A stretch of DNA of 35,323 nucleotides from RGIG6353 sp045594565 (GCA_045594565.1 JAZNYT010000103.1:1-35323); one strand, 5' to 3'; shown: positions 15,862-25,500, counted from the stretch's first letter. Notes: generated by a model not told the origin, from the sequence alone. A program made the numbers and translations.

Positions 15862-16139
15862 AACAAGCGTTCAGCGGTCCCTATAAAAAAACATCCCACA
15901 AAACAGGTGTTTACCTTGGCTGATAAACAGCGAAGCGGATAAACAAGTGTTCAGCGGTCCCTATAAAAAAACATCCCACAAAACAGGTGTTTGCCTTGGC
16001 TGATAAACAGCGAAGCGGATAAACAAGTGTTCAGTGGTCCCTATAAAAAAACATCCCACAAAACAGGTGTTTGCCCTTGCTGATAAAAGCACGAAGCGGA
16101 TAAACAAGTGTTCAGTGGTCCTTATAAAAAATGCCGCAC
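15862..16139. repeat. 80-bp tandem repeats, three full and one partial, in the leader of the locus
   Basis: Units begin at 15862, 15942, 16022 and 16103 (period 80, 80, 81; the last is partial and more diverged). They differ at only a few positions. Read on the minus strand, each full unit contains AAACACC, a 9-base loop and GGATGTTT followed by more T, giving a bulged stem next to a 7-T run: a weak terminator-like hairpin. The repeats lie between the left crossover repeat and the TetR gene. An unsupported minus-strand ORF across them (15961-16155) is a shadow of the repeats. Confidence 0.9.
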
Positions 16140-16151
16140 AACATAAATACA

Positions 16152-16172
16152 ACATAATGGTTGTTATGTAGT
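16152..16172 (+). repeat. Left crossover site (inverted repeat)
   Basis: The site reads ACATAA-TGGTTG-TTATGT followed by AGT. The 6-bp arms are perfect inverted repeats around an asymmetric 6-bp centre, the form of a tyrosine-recombinase core site. It matches the reverse complement of 16462-16482 at all 21 positions. Confidence 0.88.
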
Positions 16173-16270
16173 GAACTCGAAAAAATGCATAACTATCGGC
16201 ATATAACTTTTACTTTTTTATTTTGATTTATTACAACTTTCACTTATTTTTTTGTGATTTATCAAAAAAA

Positions 16271-16292
16271 GATTGACAATAAATTGTCAATC
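16271..16292. promoter_or_regulatory. 22-bp palindrome inside the invertible segment; operator or minus-strand terminator
   Basis: GATTGACAAT-AA-ATTGTCAATC is a perfect palindrome with 10-bp arms. Two readings are possible. It overlaps a TTGACA -35 box and has the size and symmetry of a TetR-family operator. Alternatively, on the minus strand it is a hairpin followed directly by seven T, a weak AT-rich terminator that in this orientation would stop read-through from the recombinase gene. Confidence 0.6.
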
Positions 16293-16300
16293 TATATTAA
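16273..16300 (+). promoter_or_regulatory. Weaker promoter candidate in the invertible segment
   Basis: TTGACA (16273-16278) and TATTAA (16295-16300) are 16 bp apart. The -35 box lies in the palindrome at 16271-16292, so binding there would repress it. In the current orientation it points right. Confidence 0.35.
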
Positions 16301-16388
16301 AAAATTTTTTTCTTTTGTAAAATATATACAAAAGGGTCCTTTTTTTGTGCGCTTTTTGTGGCAAGTATATAAAATTTCAAAAAAAGTA

Positions 16389-16417
16389 TTTACAAATAAA
16401 AGCTTTTATGATAAAAT
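16389..16417 (+). promoter_or_regulatory. Main sigma-70-type promoter of the invertible segment, pointing right
   Basis: TTTACA (16389-16394) and TAAAAT (16412-16417) are separated by 17 bp, close to consensus. The transcript would start near 16424, cross the right crossover site and meet the terminator at 16491-16518. After inversion the same promoter would read left into the 80-bp repeats and the TetR gene, giving a leader of roughly 370 bases. Confidence 0.6.
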
Positions 16418-16461
16418 AAAGCACGCAAAAAATAGTATATGTATTTTCTGCACATATGTTT

Positions 16462-16482
16462 ACTACATAACAACCATTATGT
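16462..16482 (-). repeat. Right crossover site (inverted repeat)
   Basis: The exact reverse complement of the left site at 16152-16172. Identity ends after 21 bp apart from a few bases inside the segment, so the recombining unit is short and specific rather than a long duplicated sequence. Confidence 0.88.
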
Positions 16483-16490
16483 GATAAGGT

Positions 16491-16518
16491 ACGTTGATGA
16501 AAATCAACGTGCTTTTTT
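16491..16518 (+). terminator. Terminator between the right crossover site and the recombinase 3' end
   Basis: ACGTTGAT, a GAAA loop and ATCAACGT form a perfect 8-bp stem, followed by GC and six T on the plus strand only. It lies outside the invertible segment, so it stays fixed while the promoter flips. It would stop transcription from the OFF-oriented promoter before it runs antisense into the recombinase gene. Confidence 0.85.
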
Positions 16519-16525
16519 GTTTTTT

Positions 16526-17359
16526 TCAGCATCGAAGAAGTCCGAGCATTTCTATTTGTTTTAAGTGAGAAACACCTGTTTCGGCGGTATAAATTCGGGT
16601 AGTATTGACGTTAGAATGGCCAAGTACGTCGGCAAGGCGGACGATATCTCTTTGAAGCTGATAGAAGGTACGGGCGAATAGATGTCTGAAATTGTGAGGG
16701 AACACCTTCTTTGCAGAGACGCCTGCGGTACGGCACAGGTCCTTTAGCATCTTCCATACGTTAGAGCGGTTGAGAGGCTTACCTCTTCTTGTAATAAATA
16801 TCGAGCCGTCCTTTATTCTCTCTTCCCTTGTATATTCCGACAGCATTTTACAAAGTCCACGAGGCAGAAAAACCTGTCGCATTTTACCCTTACAGTTAAT
16901 ATGAGCCCTTCCCGTCTTTACGGCATTTACCGTAATATAAGAAAGCTCGGATATTCTTATACCCGTACTTCCGATAGTTTGCATAAGATAATAAAGTCTT
17001 AAATTGTTCTGAGCCTTTGCGGCTTTCAAGAGGCGCTCGTACTCCCCCTTTGTAAGCTCTCTGTCATCGTCGGCAAAAATCTGTCTTTGAATCTTCAACG
17101 TTTTGACCTTAAGGTCGGGACGCTGCAAAAAGGAAAAAAAGCTATTGAGGGATGAGAGCATCGAATTGACGCTTTTGGGTGCAAAGCTTTTGCAAAGCTC
17201 GTTTTTGTATTCAAGGATAAGAGGCTTATCCACCGTTCTGCCGTTGAGCCAATAAAAAAAGTATCTTACGTCTCTTTCATATTTATCTATAGTGTTCTTA
17301 CTTCTCTCCTCCTCTGTAAGATACTGCTTGAATCTTTCCATTTCTGTGTTTTGTGTCAT
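16526..17359 (-). CDS. Tyrosine recombinase (XerC/D-like), likely invertase of the adjacent switch
   Basis: Tyrosine recombinases cut and rejoin DNA at short core sites through a covalent phosphotyrosine. I start the 277-residue product at MTQNTEMERFKQYL, after AAAGGAAAG; twelve further upstream codons are open. The N-terminal SAM-like core-binding domain spans about 1-95 (NTIDKYERDVRYFFYWL). The catalytic residues, in this numbering, are R135 in GSTGIRISEL, H222 and R225 in HNFRHLF, H248 in LGHSNVNTTRIYT and Y257 in that motif. Length is typical of stand-alone invertases and Xer proteins. The stop codon lies 43 bp from the right inverted repeat. The chromosomal XerC/D role is possible, but the linked inverted sites favour promoter inversion. 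The gene reads toward the switch. Confidence 0.93.
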   Translation of the reverse strand: MTQNTEMERFKQYLTEEERSKNTIDKYERDVRYFFYWLNGRTVDKPLILEYKNELCKSFAPKSVNSMLSSLNSFFSFLQRPDLKVKTLKIQRQIFADDDRELTKGEYERLLKAAKAQNNLRLYYLMQTIGSTGIRISELSYITVNAVKTGRAHINCKGKMRQVFLPRGLCKMLSEYTREERIKDGSIFITRRGKPLNRSNVWKMLKDLCRTAGVSAKKVFPHNFRHLFARTFYQLQRDIVRLADVLGHSNVNTTRIYTAETGVSHLKQIEMLGLLRC

Positions 17360-17428
17360 AATTACTTTCCTTTCATAAAATATAATACTCCTCACTTATT
17401 TTTTTAAAAACAAAGGATATTTATTCAA

Positions 17429-17459
17429 AAACCGCAAGACGTTTTAAGCCTTGCGGTTT
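17429..17459 (-). terminator. Terminator of the RNA methyltransferase gene
   Basis: A perfect 10-bp stem (17429-17438 with 17450-17459, AAACCGCAAG type) is followed on the minus strand by a T-run. It separates the methyltransferase gene from the recombinase gene, so the recombinase is likely to have its own promoter in 17360-17428; that stretch has a TATTATATT -10-like sequence but no clear -35 box. Confidence 0.85.
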
Positions 17460-17463
17460 AATT

Positions 17464-18270
17464 TTATCTTTTTCTAAGCTCCCAAAAGGAAAGGGCGGCG
17501 GCGACCGATACGTTGAGGGAATCTACCCCGTTGTGCATAGGAATTTTCGTGACGTAATCCGAGGCGTTTATTGTTTCTTTTTTCAGACCGTCGCCCTCGG
17601 TACCAAGTATTATCGCAAGCTTCTCTTCCCTTTTCAATACATCGTCGTCCAGGCTCACACTGTTATCCGAAAGCGCCATTGCAACAGTCTTGAAGCCAAA
17701 GTCATGAAGGATATCTATACCGTTTTCATACAACTCACCGGTAAGAAACGCCCATGGAATCTGAAAGACCGTTCCCATACTCACTCTAACGCATCTGCGC
17801 ACCAGAGGGTCGGAGGAGGCGGGAGAAAGTAGTAGTGCATCGATGCCGAGTGCCGCTGCCGAACGAAAGATTGCACCCACGTTGGTGGCATCCACTATAT
17901 TTTCAAGAACCGCTATGCACTTTGACGCGGTGAGTACCTCCTTCGGCGTTTTCGGGGTAGGGCGCTTCATTGCGGAATGCATACCGCGGGTGACGGCATA
18001 GCCTTTTAGAGTTGAAATAAGTGATTTTTCGGCGAGGTACACCGGAATATCCCCTACCCTTGCCATTATATCCTCGGCAAGATGGTTCTTCTCGCAAAAA
18101 AGAGACACAGGCTCAAGTCCACTGTCCAGAGCCGTTCTTATGACGTTGGGGCTCTCTGCGATAAAGAGGGAGTTTTCGGGGTCGAGTCTGTTGCGGAGAT
18201 TATTCTCTGTAAATCTCAGATAAACGTCAAGCTCGGGTGCGTCAAGTGAAGATATTTCAATAACTGCCAT
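17464..18270 (-). CDS. TrmH/SpoU-family RNA 2'-O-methyltransferase
   Basis: These SPOUT enzymes transfer a methyl group from S-adenosylmethionine to a ribose 2'-OH in rRNA or tRNA. The 268-residue protein has an N-terminal substrate-binding region (about 1-105) and the knotted catalytic domain with its three motifs: ENIVDATNVGAIFRSAAALG (about 123-142), LAIILGTEGDGL (about 218-229) and KIPMHNGVDSLNVSVAAALSFWEL (about 241-265). The Asn and Arg of motif 1 and the NVSVA of motif 3 are intact. GGAGG lies five bases before the ATG and there is a consensus promoter at 18300-18328. It stands alone and looks like a housekeeping gene. The exact RNA target cannot be read from sequence. Confidence 0.92.
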   Translation of the reverse strand: MAVIEISSLDAPELDVYLRFTENNLRNRLDPENSLFIAESPNVIRTALDSGLEPVSLFCEKNHLAEDIMARVGDIPVYLAEKSLISTLKGYAVTRGMHSAMKRPTPKTPKEVLTASKCIAVLENIVDATNVGAIFRSAAALGIDALLLSPASSDPLVRRCVRVSMGTVFQIPWAFLTGELYENGIDILHDFGFKTVAMALSDNSVSLDDDVLKREEKLAIILGTEGDGLKKETINASDYVTKIPMHNGVDSLNVSVAAALSFWELRKR

Positions 18271-18299
18271 TTTTCCTCCAAGGTCTGTTTTCTGTATTC

Positions 18300-18328
18300 A
18301 ATATATCATAAAGAAGAGGGGTTGTCAA
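18300..18328 (-). promoter_or_regulatory. Promoter of the RNA methyltransferase gene
   Basis: On the minus strand TTGACA (plus 18323-18328) and TATATT (plus 18300-18305) are 17 bp apart, a near-consensus sigma-70-type promoter 30 bp before the start codon. Confidence 0.75.
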
Positions 18329-18373
18329 TAAGAGGAGACTTTAGCAGGCATATGCCAACTTTCACATTTTCAG

Positions 18374-18402
18374 TTGACAAAAGCATATAAATATGGTACA
18401 AT
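18374..18402 (+). promoter_or_regulatory. Promoter of the SLH-domain protein gene
   Basis: TTGACA (18374-18379) and TACAAT (18397-18402) are separated by 17 bp and lie 31 bp before the start codon. The close match predicts strong constitutive transcription, as expected for an abundant envelope protein. Confidence 0.85.
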
Positions 18403-18432
18403 ATTTCCACTTTAAATAAGTGGAGGTATAAA

Positions 18433-19437
18433 ATGAAAAAGTTACTTGTTTTAATTCTTGCAACCATTATTTCCGTTATGTCTGTTGCTATTGTAGCAGA
18501 AGCTGCTTCTTTCACAGACGTAAAGGAAAGCGACTGGTATTACAAAGCTGTTGAGAGTGCATTTGAGATGGGTCTTATCAACGGTAAGGGCGTTGGCACC
18601 TACAAGCCCCTTGAGAATATGACCTATGCCGAGGCAGTTAAGCTTGCCGCTTGTATGCATCAGCGCTACACCACAGGCTCCGTTACACTCGGAAACGGTA
18701 CTGTTAACTGGTATGATACATACGTTGAGTACTGTAAGAACAACGGTATCATCTCAAAGGACTATGAATACAATAAGGATGCAACCCGTGCAGGTTATAT
18801 GGAAATCTTCGCGAACGCGCTTCCCGCTTCCGCACTTGAAGCTATAAACAACGTTCCCGACGACTTCATCCCCGACGTTAAGATGACTGAATCTTACGCA
18901 CCCGCAGTATACAAGCTTTACAGAGCAGGTATCGTTGGAGGCGTTGACGCAAAGTTCAACTGTGCTCCCGATAAATCCATCCAGAGATATGAGGTTGCCG
19001 TTATCCTCACCAGAATGATGGTTAAGGAAAACAGAGTTGCTGTTGGTCTTCCCAAGGAAGAGCTCAGTGCAGGTACACTCACTCCCGAGGATGAAAAGAT
19101 TTACAACTCCAACAAGTCTGCTATGGAAAGACTTGCAAAGGACCTTGCAGAAACAGCTGCTATGGAGACCGTTGGTAACTCTTACAGCTACACAGTTAAC
19201 TCAAAGAAGGTTACTAAGTCCGACTCATATTTCAGATACGTTATCAGCATGAGTATCACAAATACTTCTGTTTCCGGTACTGACGAGCTTTACTTCGAGG
19301 TTCTTATCAGAGCTGCTACAGACTATGAAAATCACGAGGTTTATATGGTTTCTTCCTCCAAGATTACAGAGGACCATATGAGAGCTGCAGGCTGGGGCAC
19401 AAGACCCGAAGGCTTCGGAGCAGAGCCCGAAGAATAA
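18433..19437 (+). CDS. Secreted S-layer-homology (SLH) domain protein
   Basis: SLH domains bind secondary cell-wall polymers and hold proteins non-covalently on the cell surface. The 334-residue product has a signal peptide ending VAEAA (about residue 25) and three SLH-like repeats: SFTDVKESDWYYKAVESAFEMGLING (about 26-75), a second around 90-140 (NWYDTYVEYCKNNGIIS, ATRAGYMEIFANAL), and a third at about 147-200 (FIPDVKMTESYAPAVYKLYRAGIVGGVD, IQRYEVAVILTRMM). The C-terminal 120 residues form an unassigned domain with VGNSYSYTVNSKKVTKSDSYFRYVI. GGAGGT lies five bases before the ATG. It is transcribed alone, with its own promoter and terminator. It indicates SLH-type wall attachment in this organism alongside sortase and LysM attachment. 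Confidence 0.92.
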   Translation: MKKLLVLILATIISVMSVAIVAEAASFTDVKESDWYYKAVESAFEMGLINGKGVGTYKPLENMTYAEAVKLAACMHQRYTTGSVTLGNGTVNWYDTYVEYCKNNGIISKDYEYNKDATRAGYMEIFANALPASALEAINNVPDDFIPDVKMTESYAPAVYKLYRAGIVGGVDAKFNCAPDKSIQRYEVAVILTRMMVKENRVAVGLPKEELSAGTLTPEDEKIYNSNKSAMERLAKDLAETAAMETVGNSYSYTVNSKKVTKSDSYFRYVISMSITNTSVSGTDELYFEVLIRAATDYENHEVYMVSSSKITEDHMRAAGWGTRPEGFGAEPEE

Positions 19438-19460
19438 TTAAGTTAAGACGCTTAAACGAA

Positions 19461-19496
19461 ACACGGCAGAGAGAATATACTCTGCCGTGTTTTTTT
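19461..19496 (+). terminator. Terminator of the SLH-domain protein gene
   Basis: A perfect 11-bp stem (19461-19471 with 19480-19490) with a GC-rich CGGCAGAG core is followed by seven T. Confidence 0.93.
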
Positions 19497-19533
19497 GTGT
19501 AAAATATAAATCTATTACTATATTGCAAGAAGA

Positions 19534-19567
19534 AAAAGGACGGAGAAGTAAACTTCTCTGTCCTTTT
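19534..19567 (-). terminator. Terminator of the giant metallophosphoesterase gene
   Basis: A 15-bp stem with one G-U pair (19534-19548 with 19553-19567, 4-base loop) is followed on the minus strand by a T-rich stretch. It lies 19 bp after the stop codon. Confidence 0.85.
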
Positions 19568-19585
19568 CTAATGCTATTTTGGAAA

Positions 19586-22500
19586 TTATTCTGCGATGTA
19601 CGCGTCGGATGCTACCGAGTATCTGTAAAGAGCCTTTATAAGGTTCTGAAGCTTTGCGTCTTCTTCTTCGAGACAGATATCAACGTAAGAGAGTGCATTG
19701 AAGTCAACCTGTAAGAAGGCGTTCTCCGCATCCGTAATCTTTACGGTCTTGGATACTGCAAGCTCGTTTGAAGAAATGCCTTCAACGTCGGTGTATGCAT
19801 ATCTGTTCTTTGCATCGGTGATTGTGTTTGCAAGCTTGAGTGCGCTGCCGCCTTCAACGGTGTAGGCTTCAAGGTCTGCATTTGTAGTAATCGATGAATC
19901 GGTTATCTTGAAGTAATGACGAATGGTTGTGTCCTCTTCGAGAATAAGTGAGGTGGAATGGAACTCAAGTCCTGCTACTGCACCCTCTCTATCACGAACA
20001 ACCTTAGAACCAAGGTCTGCAAGCTCGTCTTCGCTAAGCCCTGCAAGTGCTTCAACCTCTGTTATCTCATCGTCGAAGTAGTCTGCCGCCGCCTTGAAGT
20101 AATTTTCAAAGGCAGTGGTGAGATTTACAACCTTTTCGTCTGTTGAAGATTTAAGAGCATCAACGTAATCCGTAATTGTAAGGGTATAGCTCTTGGTTTC
20201 GGCACCCTCTTTATCGGTATAGTTTATATCAAACGATACGGTTGCATCCGCTACGTCCTTAGGATTAAAGTAGAAAACAGCATAACCATTCGAACCGAAG
20301 TCAAGGTAGGAATCGGTTCCTACTACGTTTGATACGGTGAGACCTGTTACCGTTTCATCAGCGTCTGCCGTCACCTTGATACCAATCTTGCCGTCAAGAA
20401 GAAGGCTCATACCGAAGTCGGCGTAGTCTTCAACGATGGTATAGTATCCATCGAAATCAAGAACAGGCACCTTGAAGTTAACGGCATACTGTGTGCTTGA
20501 AGATGCTATCTGAGAATCACGGTAGGTAATATTTTTAGATTCAACCGCACCGTAAGGATAGAACTTATAACCGATTATCCAGCCCTCTGAAGGAAGGTCC
20601 TTAAAGTCGGAGGGACGGATGGTTTCTTCGTTCACTGCGGCCTGAACGTCGCCTGTAATATCTCTTGTTTTAGTTATGAGTGTGTGCTGTGTTACAGTAC
20701 CGCTAGTGTTCATAACGTAGAGAACGTACTTATATTTGGGATTTGCTACGTTAACGTACGTCGTACCCATACCTGCCGCGAACTTCATTTCGATAACGTC
20801 GCTGATGGGGATGATTTCCTCGGGAGCATATGCATAACGTATTGATATTCCTTCGAGAGTCGCTTCCGCCTGCTTCTGAAGCTGTTCATAGCTTCCGTCA
20901 TTTTTCTGCTTTGCTTCGTAAAGTGCCTTGGAGGAAGGAACGTCATACATCCAGTCAGACTTGTAGGAGTTGTAGTCCTTGCCCAGATAAATGAAGTACT
21001 CTGCACCTGCAAGCTTGCCGAGAGCCCACTCTGTTTTGCTCTCTGTATGCTTGAGGAAATCTGCGCATTCATATTCAACGGAATTTGCGCCGTTATTCCA
21101 GGTGTAAGTACGAGTCACAAGATTACCAAGTGATTTTCTTGCCTCAACAGAGCCTGCAACGTAGATAACCGCGCCGAGGTCAGAATCAGTGTAGTAGTCA
21201 TCGGCAGCATAGTAGATGCCGTAGAGACCTACGAGATTTTCATAAAGGGCGGAGATATCTACCGAAGCTACACCTGTAACCTTCTTCTTATCTGCTTCGG
21301 TTACGCCTACTACCGTGTAGGGAGCAACAAAATAAGTCTTTTCGGGGTCGAGGTTCTTGAAGGTTGTGCCTTCAGTTGTGATGCCCTCGGGAGCAGCAGA
21401 CTTGGTAACGTCAATAACGTATTCGGTAGCGGGATTAACAAGAGCTCTCGTACCATAATCATACTTTGTTATTACGGCGTTATTAATGTCGCTGATATTT
21501 GCATAAACCATAAGCCTGAAGCCTACGAGATAGCCTTCTGTGGGAAGAGCGTCTATCCATTTACCCGAAGCGGATTCATTATTCTTGAAGTCTACCGTCT
21601 TCGTTACTGCCGTTGGGCTGAAGTTTGCTTTAGCGTGCTGATAGGTATATTCCTTAAGGTTTCCGTTTTCGTCCATTATAATGGCGATGAACTCGGATAC
21701 CTGATTATTATAGTCGAAGCCGCCTCGTTCTTTCTTTACAGAGTAGGAATACTTAACAACCTCAGAGATGGGTATGATTTCGTCAGCCGCCATATTGTAC
21801 TTGAGGTGGGCATTTTCGATATTAGATGACGCGAGCATAGTCGCATATGCAGCCTTCTTATCGTCATCGTCAGCGCCTTCAGCGGTGTATGCATTGTAGA
21901 ATGTCTTAAAGATATCGCTTGATATATGGTCGCTCTGCGTACAGATTCCGTTCACAGTAAAGGAGCTGTGATGTCCCCAGCTACCCGAATAGCTGAAGGA
22001 GCCGAGCTTAGGAGTTGAACCGATCTTATAGTATCCAACCCACTCTCCTGTAGTAGCGCGATCGTGAATATCCTGACGTGCTTTATAGGTGCCTCTTGCG
22101 AAGATTATAACAGGATCGGAATTGCCGAAATATTCACCGTCACCCTTTACGCTGATGCCGTAGATACCTACTGCATCTGCGGGGAAGGTATAGGTGGTAG
22201 CGTTCTTGATTTCTATGCCTGTGCCCTTGCCCGTTATATCGTAGGGCGCTATAACGTAGGTTTTGGTTTCATCAAGATTCTTGATGGTATTACCGTCAAG
22301 CTCGATGTTATTCGGAGCGCTGTCTTGAGGAATATCAATAGAATATCCGCTCTTAACGTGTCTGAATTGAGCTCTTGTGTTGTGTGTGGGTCTTGCTACC
22401 GGATCGAATACAAGGTCTGATTCCTTACCGATATCCCAGAATGGATAAACCGCAAAGCCTACGAAATAACAATCATCGTCTGTGGGAAGAGCCTTTTCCC

Positions 22501-25500
22501 AACCGGTTGCAGTGGTAAAGTCAACCTCGTAGAGGATTTCTTTAGTAGGGTTATTTTTTTCTCCGAGTATCGTGTTCTTGAAATAGCGGGTATATATCTC
22601 TGTCTCACCGTCTTTATTCATAACGTATGCATCGAAGCGAACGGTGTTGTTGTTAAAGATGAGGAAGCCCTGTTCTCTCTTAAGTCCGAAGGTGTACTTA
22701 TTCACTTCGGTGATGGGGATGATTTCCTCATCGGTAAGCGCGTATTTAACTACGTACTTATGACCTTCATCCCAAAGGTTCTTAAAAGCAGTAGCAATCT
22801 TTGTAGTATCATTTGCCGCTCTTCCGTCCCAGAGGTTCTGAGCATATGATGTGGTGAAGTGTCCGTCGGCGATAATTCCGATGTCACCATAGCCTGTGTA
22901 GGTGGTAGTGTTATGAGCAACGAAGCCGGGGTAAAATGCGTTCTTGTAGGAAGCGTGCTTCAGCTTGCCTATCCAGCTGTTGCCTGCAGAAATTATCGAG
23001 CCGTCAACTGTCTTGTCCCCTGCTTTCCAGACTTCAATTATATCTGCACGGGGTGCATAGGGACCTCTTACGTAGGTTACAAATGCATCTGACGATATAA
23101 GGTCAATGTCGTTACCCTTGAAATAGATGCCGTAGAGACCTACCGAGCCCTCGGGGAGAGTATATGAGGTAACTCCTGTTATTTCAATAGCCTTCGTATT
23201 ATCTATGCCGTTTATGCTATAAGGAGCTACGTAGTAGGTGTTGAGCTTATCCAGTCCCTTGAAGGTCTTGCCTTCAACTGTGATGCCACGGGGCTTTTCT
23301 GCCTTGGGAACGTCTACAGTATAGGTGGAGGGAGCTGCAACGAATCTTACGTTGTCTCCTGAACCAACCGCTCCTGCGGTGCTCTTAGAACAGGTAAGTG
23401 TTATATCTGCGGGGTCATTTACGCCGTGGTAGGGGTATATTCTGCATGCCACGAGGTAACCTTCCTCGGGAAGAGCTATATCCCACTCGTCTGTCTTGAA
23501 GTTGACAGTAGCGTAAGTCGCAACGTTTGTAGAGCTTCCTGTTTTAAGGGTCAAGCCATCCTTAACTGTGGAGTGTGTTGTAACCTTTCCGTCAAGGTCC
23601 ATTACGTATGCCACAAAGCGATAAGCGTTATTATTTATGGTAAGGTTCATTGAACCGAGATTAGAATGAAGGAAGAAACCGAACTTAAAGGTGTCAGCCT
23701 CGGAAATGGGGGTAACGCCTTTTCCACTGAAGGTATAGGTAACGTATGCATTCTCGTTCTTTACAGCGGTTATCATCTTGTTCATTGCTTCAAGCTTCTT
23801 TTCAGCCGCTGTCTTACCGCCCTCTGTTCCCTCGGGGTCATCGGTTGCAAAAACGTAGTTAACCATGTTAGCGCGAGACCACTGGCTGTCGGAAAAGAAG
23901 GTTGAGGCACCGGCCGCGCCAATCCATACGTTAGAGGAGAAATTACCGGGTGAGAATTTTCCGCTGCCGCCTCCCGAAAGAAGTGAATATTTTCCGTTAG
24001 GCATCTCGTAGAGGTCTTCTCTTGCTTCTTTGGAGCCATATACGTATAAAACAGTCCTTGTTGCGAAGCCGGTATCCTTTGATACCGCATAGAGACCCGC
24101 AAGACGCTTGTTGTTGTCCTCTGTAAGCTTGAATGCCGCGGACGTATCAATCTCCATACCGTCGCCCGATGCATTGATAGAAACGGGTGCGGCATAGTAG
24201 GTCTCGTCGTAGCCTAAAATCTTACCAAGGTTAGAAGGAAGACCTTCGCTCTTGAATTCAAGCACAAGAGGCTCGCCCTCTTTGTACCACATATTAAGGG
24301 GAGTTACAGTAAGCTTGTATTCCGTGTCGTAAGAAAGACTTGAGAAGGTTCTTGAGTAAGAAGTTCTCTGTGTAGGCGCCTTCATAAAGTAGTCGCTGAT
24401 AAACTTTATGGTTTCGGTCTTACCTGTAGCCTTGTTGTAAAGCTCTATCTTGTAGTAGCCTACCATATTGTCTTCGCCGTCTGCCGCAGCGGTTGCCACG
24501 GGGAAGTTGAAGGTAATGAGCTTCGTTGTAAGCTCTGTTACGTTAATAGCGTCCTCAGCCTTGTATACGGGAGCTACACTGTTCGCTTCTCTTTCCTCGT
24601 AGGTATATTTGTAAACGTCGAGGTCAACGGTATCCTTTTCGCTCTCTGCAACCATTGCAGGAACGTCGAATACCCAGTCCTCTGCATCAATATATTCGGG
24701 AGTTGAATCAACGTGGAAACGCTTGAGAGTAACTACGTTGGTCTCGGTATCGATAAACATCATATAGCCCTGAGGTGCGGCTTTGGTGTTGTCGTGACGT
24801 CCGTCTGCATAAGGGTTGGTGACGCCATTTCCGCCACTTCCTACGCAGCTTGTATATAAAAACGTAGCACCGCCCTCAATCTGTCTGATAGAACGGGGGT
24901 CGGAGGTAGGATAGTGGGTGTGAGCGTTGAAAATGAACAATCTGGGTTCAGATTTGAGGAATTCAACAAACTCATCGGAGTGTCTCTTAGAGCCGGAGCC
25001 ATAAAGAACGCCGTCGATGGGATGGTGAATAAGCACGAATACAGGCTTATTCTCGCCGTCTTTGAGAGCCTCTGTAACCTCATCGATTACGTACTGCTCC
25101 TGCTCGGCAGAGAGTCCCCCAACGTCGTAGTCGTAAGGACCTGCGGTAATAAAGTGATAACCGCCAAGCACTGTGTGGCTTTCGGGAGAAACCCCAACCT
25201 GCTCGGTAAAGACCTCTTTTGCAAGAGCTATAGAATCAGGATCCTTTGTGCCCTGGGTAAACTCATGGTTACCCATAGCATAAACGAGCTTGCCCGCACT
25301 CTTGAAATAAGCGAGGTCAGCGTTATCTCTGATAAAGTTGTAGGTGGATGCCTGCGGCTGCTGTACGTCGTTAAGATAAGCGATGTCGCCTACCATCAAA
25401 ATACCGTCAACGTTCTCGTTGCCGCCTGCAAGGGTTTCAATATTGTTCATAACGTTCGCCAAGGGAGTTGACGCTGACGAGCTATGAACGTCGGAAAAGA

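Larger units (their letters stand above)
16152..16482. other. Probable invertible promoter segment (phase switch), apparently OFF
   Basis: Two inverted copies of a 21-bp site bound about 289 bp of very AT-rich DNA without ORFs. Inside are plus-strand promoter candidates (16389-16417 and 16273-16300) but no convincing minus-strand promoter. A tyrosine recombinase gene starts 43 bp beyond the right copy. Such layouts are established for Clostridioides difficile flagellar/cwpV/cmr switches and Bacteroides capsule promoters. In the orientation shown the promoters face the recombinase 3' end and a terminator; inversion would aim them at the TetR-led surface locus. Inversion itself is not shown by one sequence. 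Confidence 0.8.

Noticed and set aside
15862..16139. 80-bp repeats as a CRISPR array
   Set aside because: The repeats are contiguous with no unique spacers, and no cas genes are present.
15961..16155. 64-codon minus-strand ORF in the 80-bp repeats
   Set aside because: It is built from translated repeat units, has no ribosome site and overlaps the left crossover site.
16526..17359. The tyrosine recombinase as a sign of a prophage or integrative element
   Set aside because: No phage, relaxase or excisionase genes are nearby, and the gene abuts inverted sites around a promoter, which fits a local invertase better.
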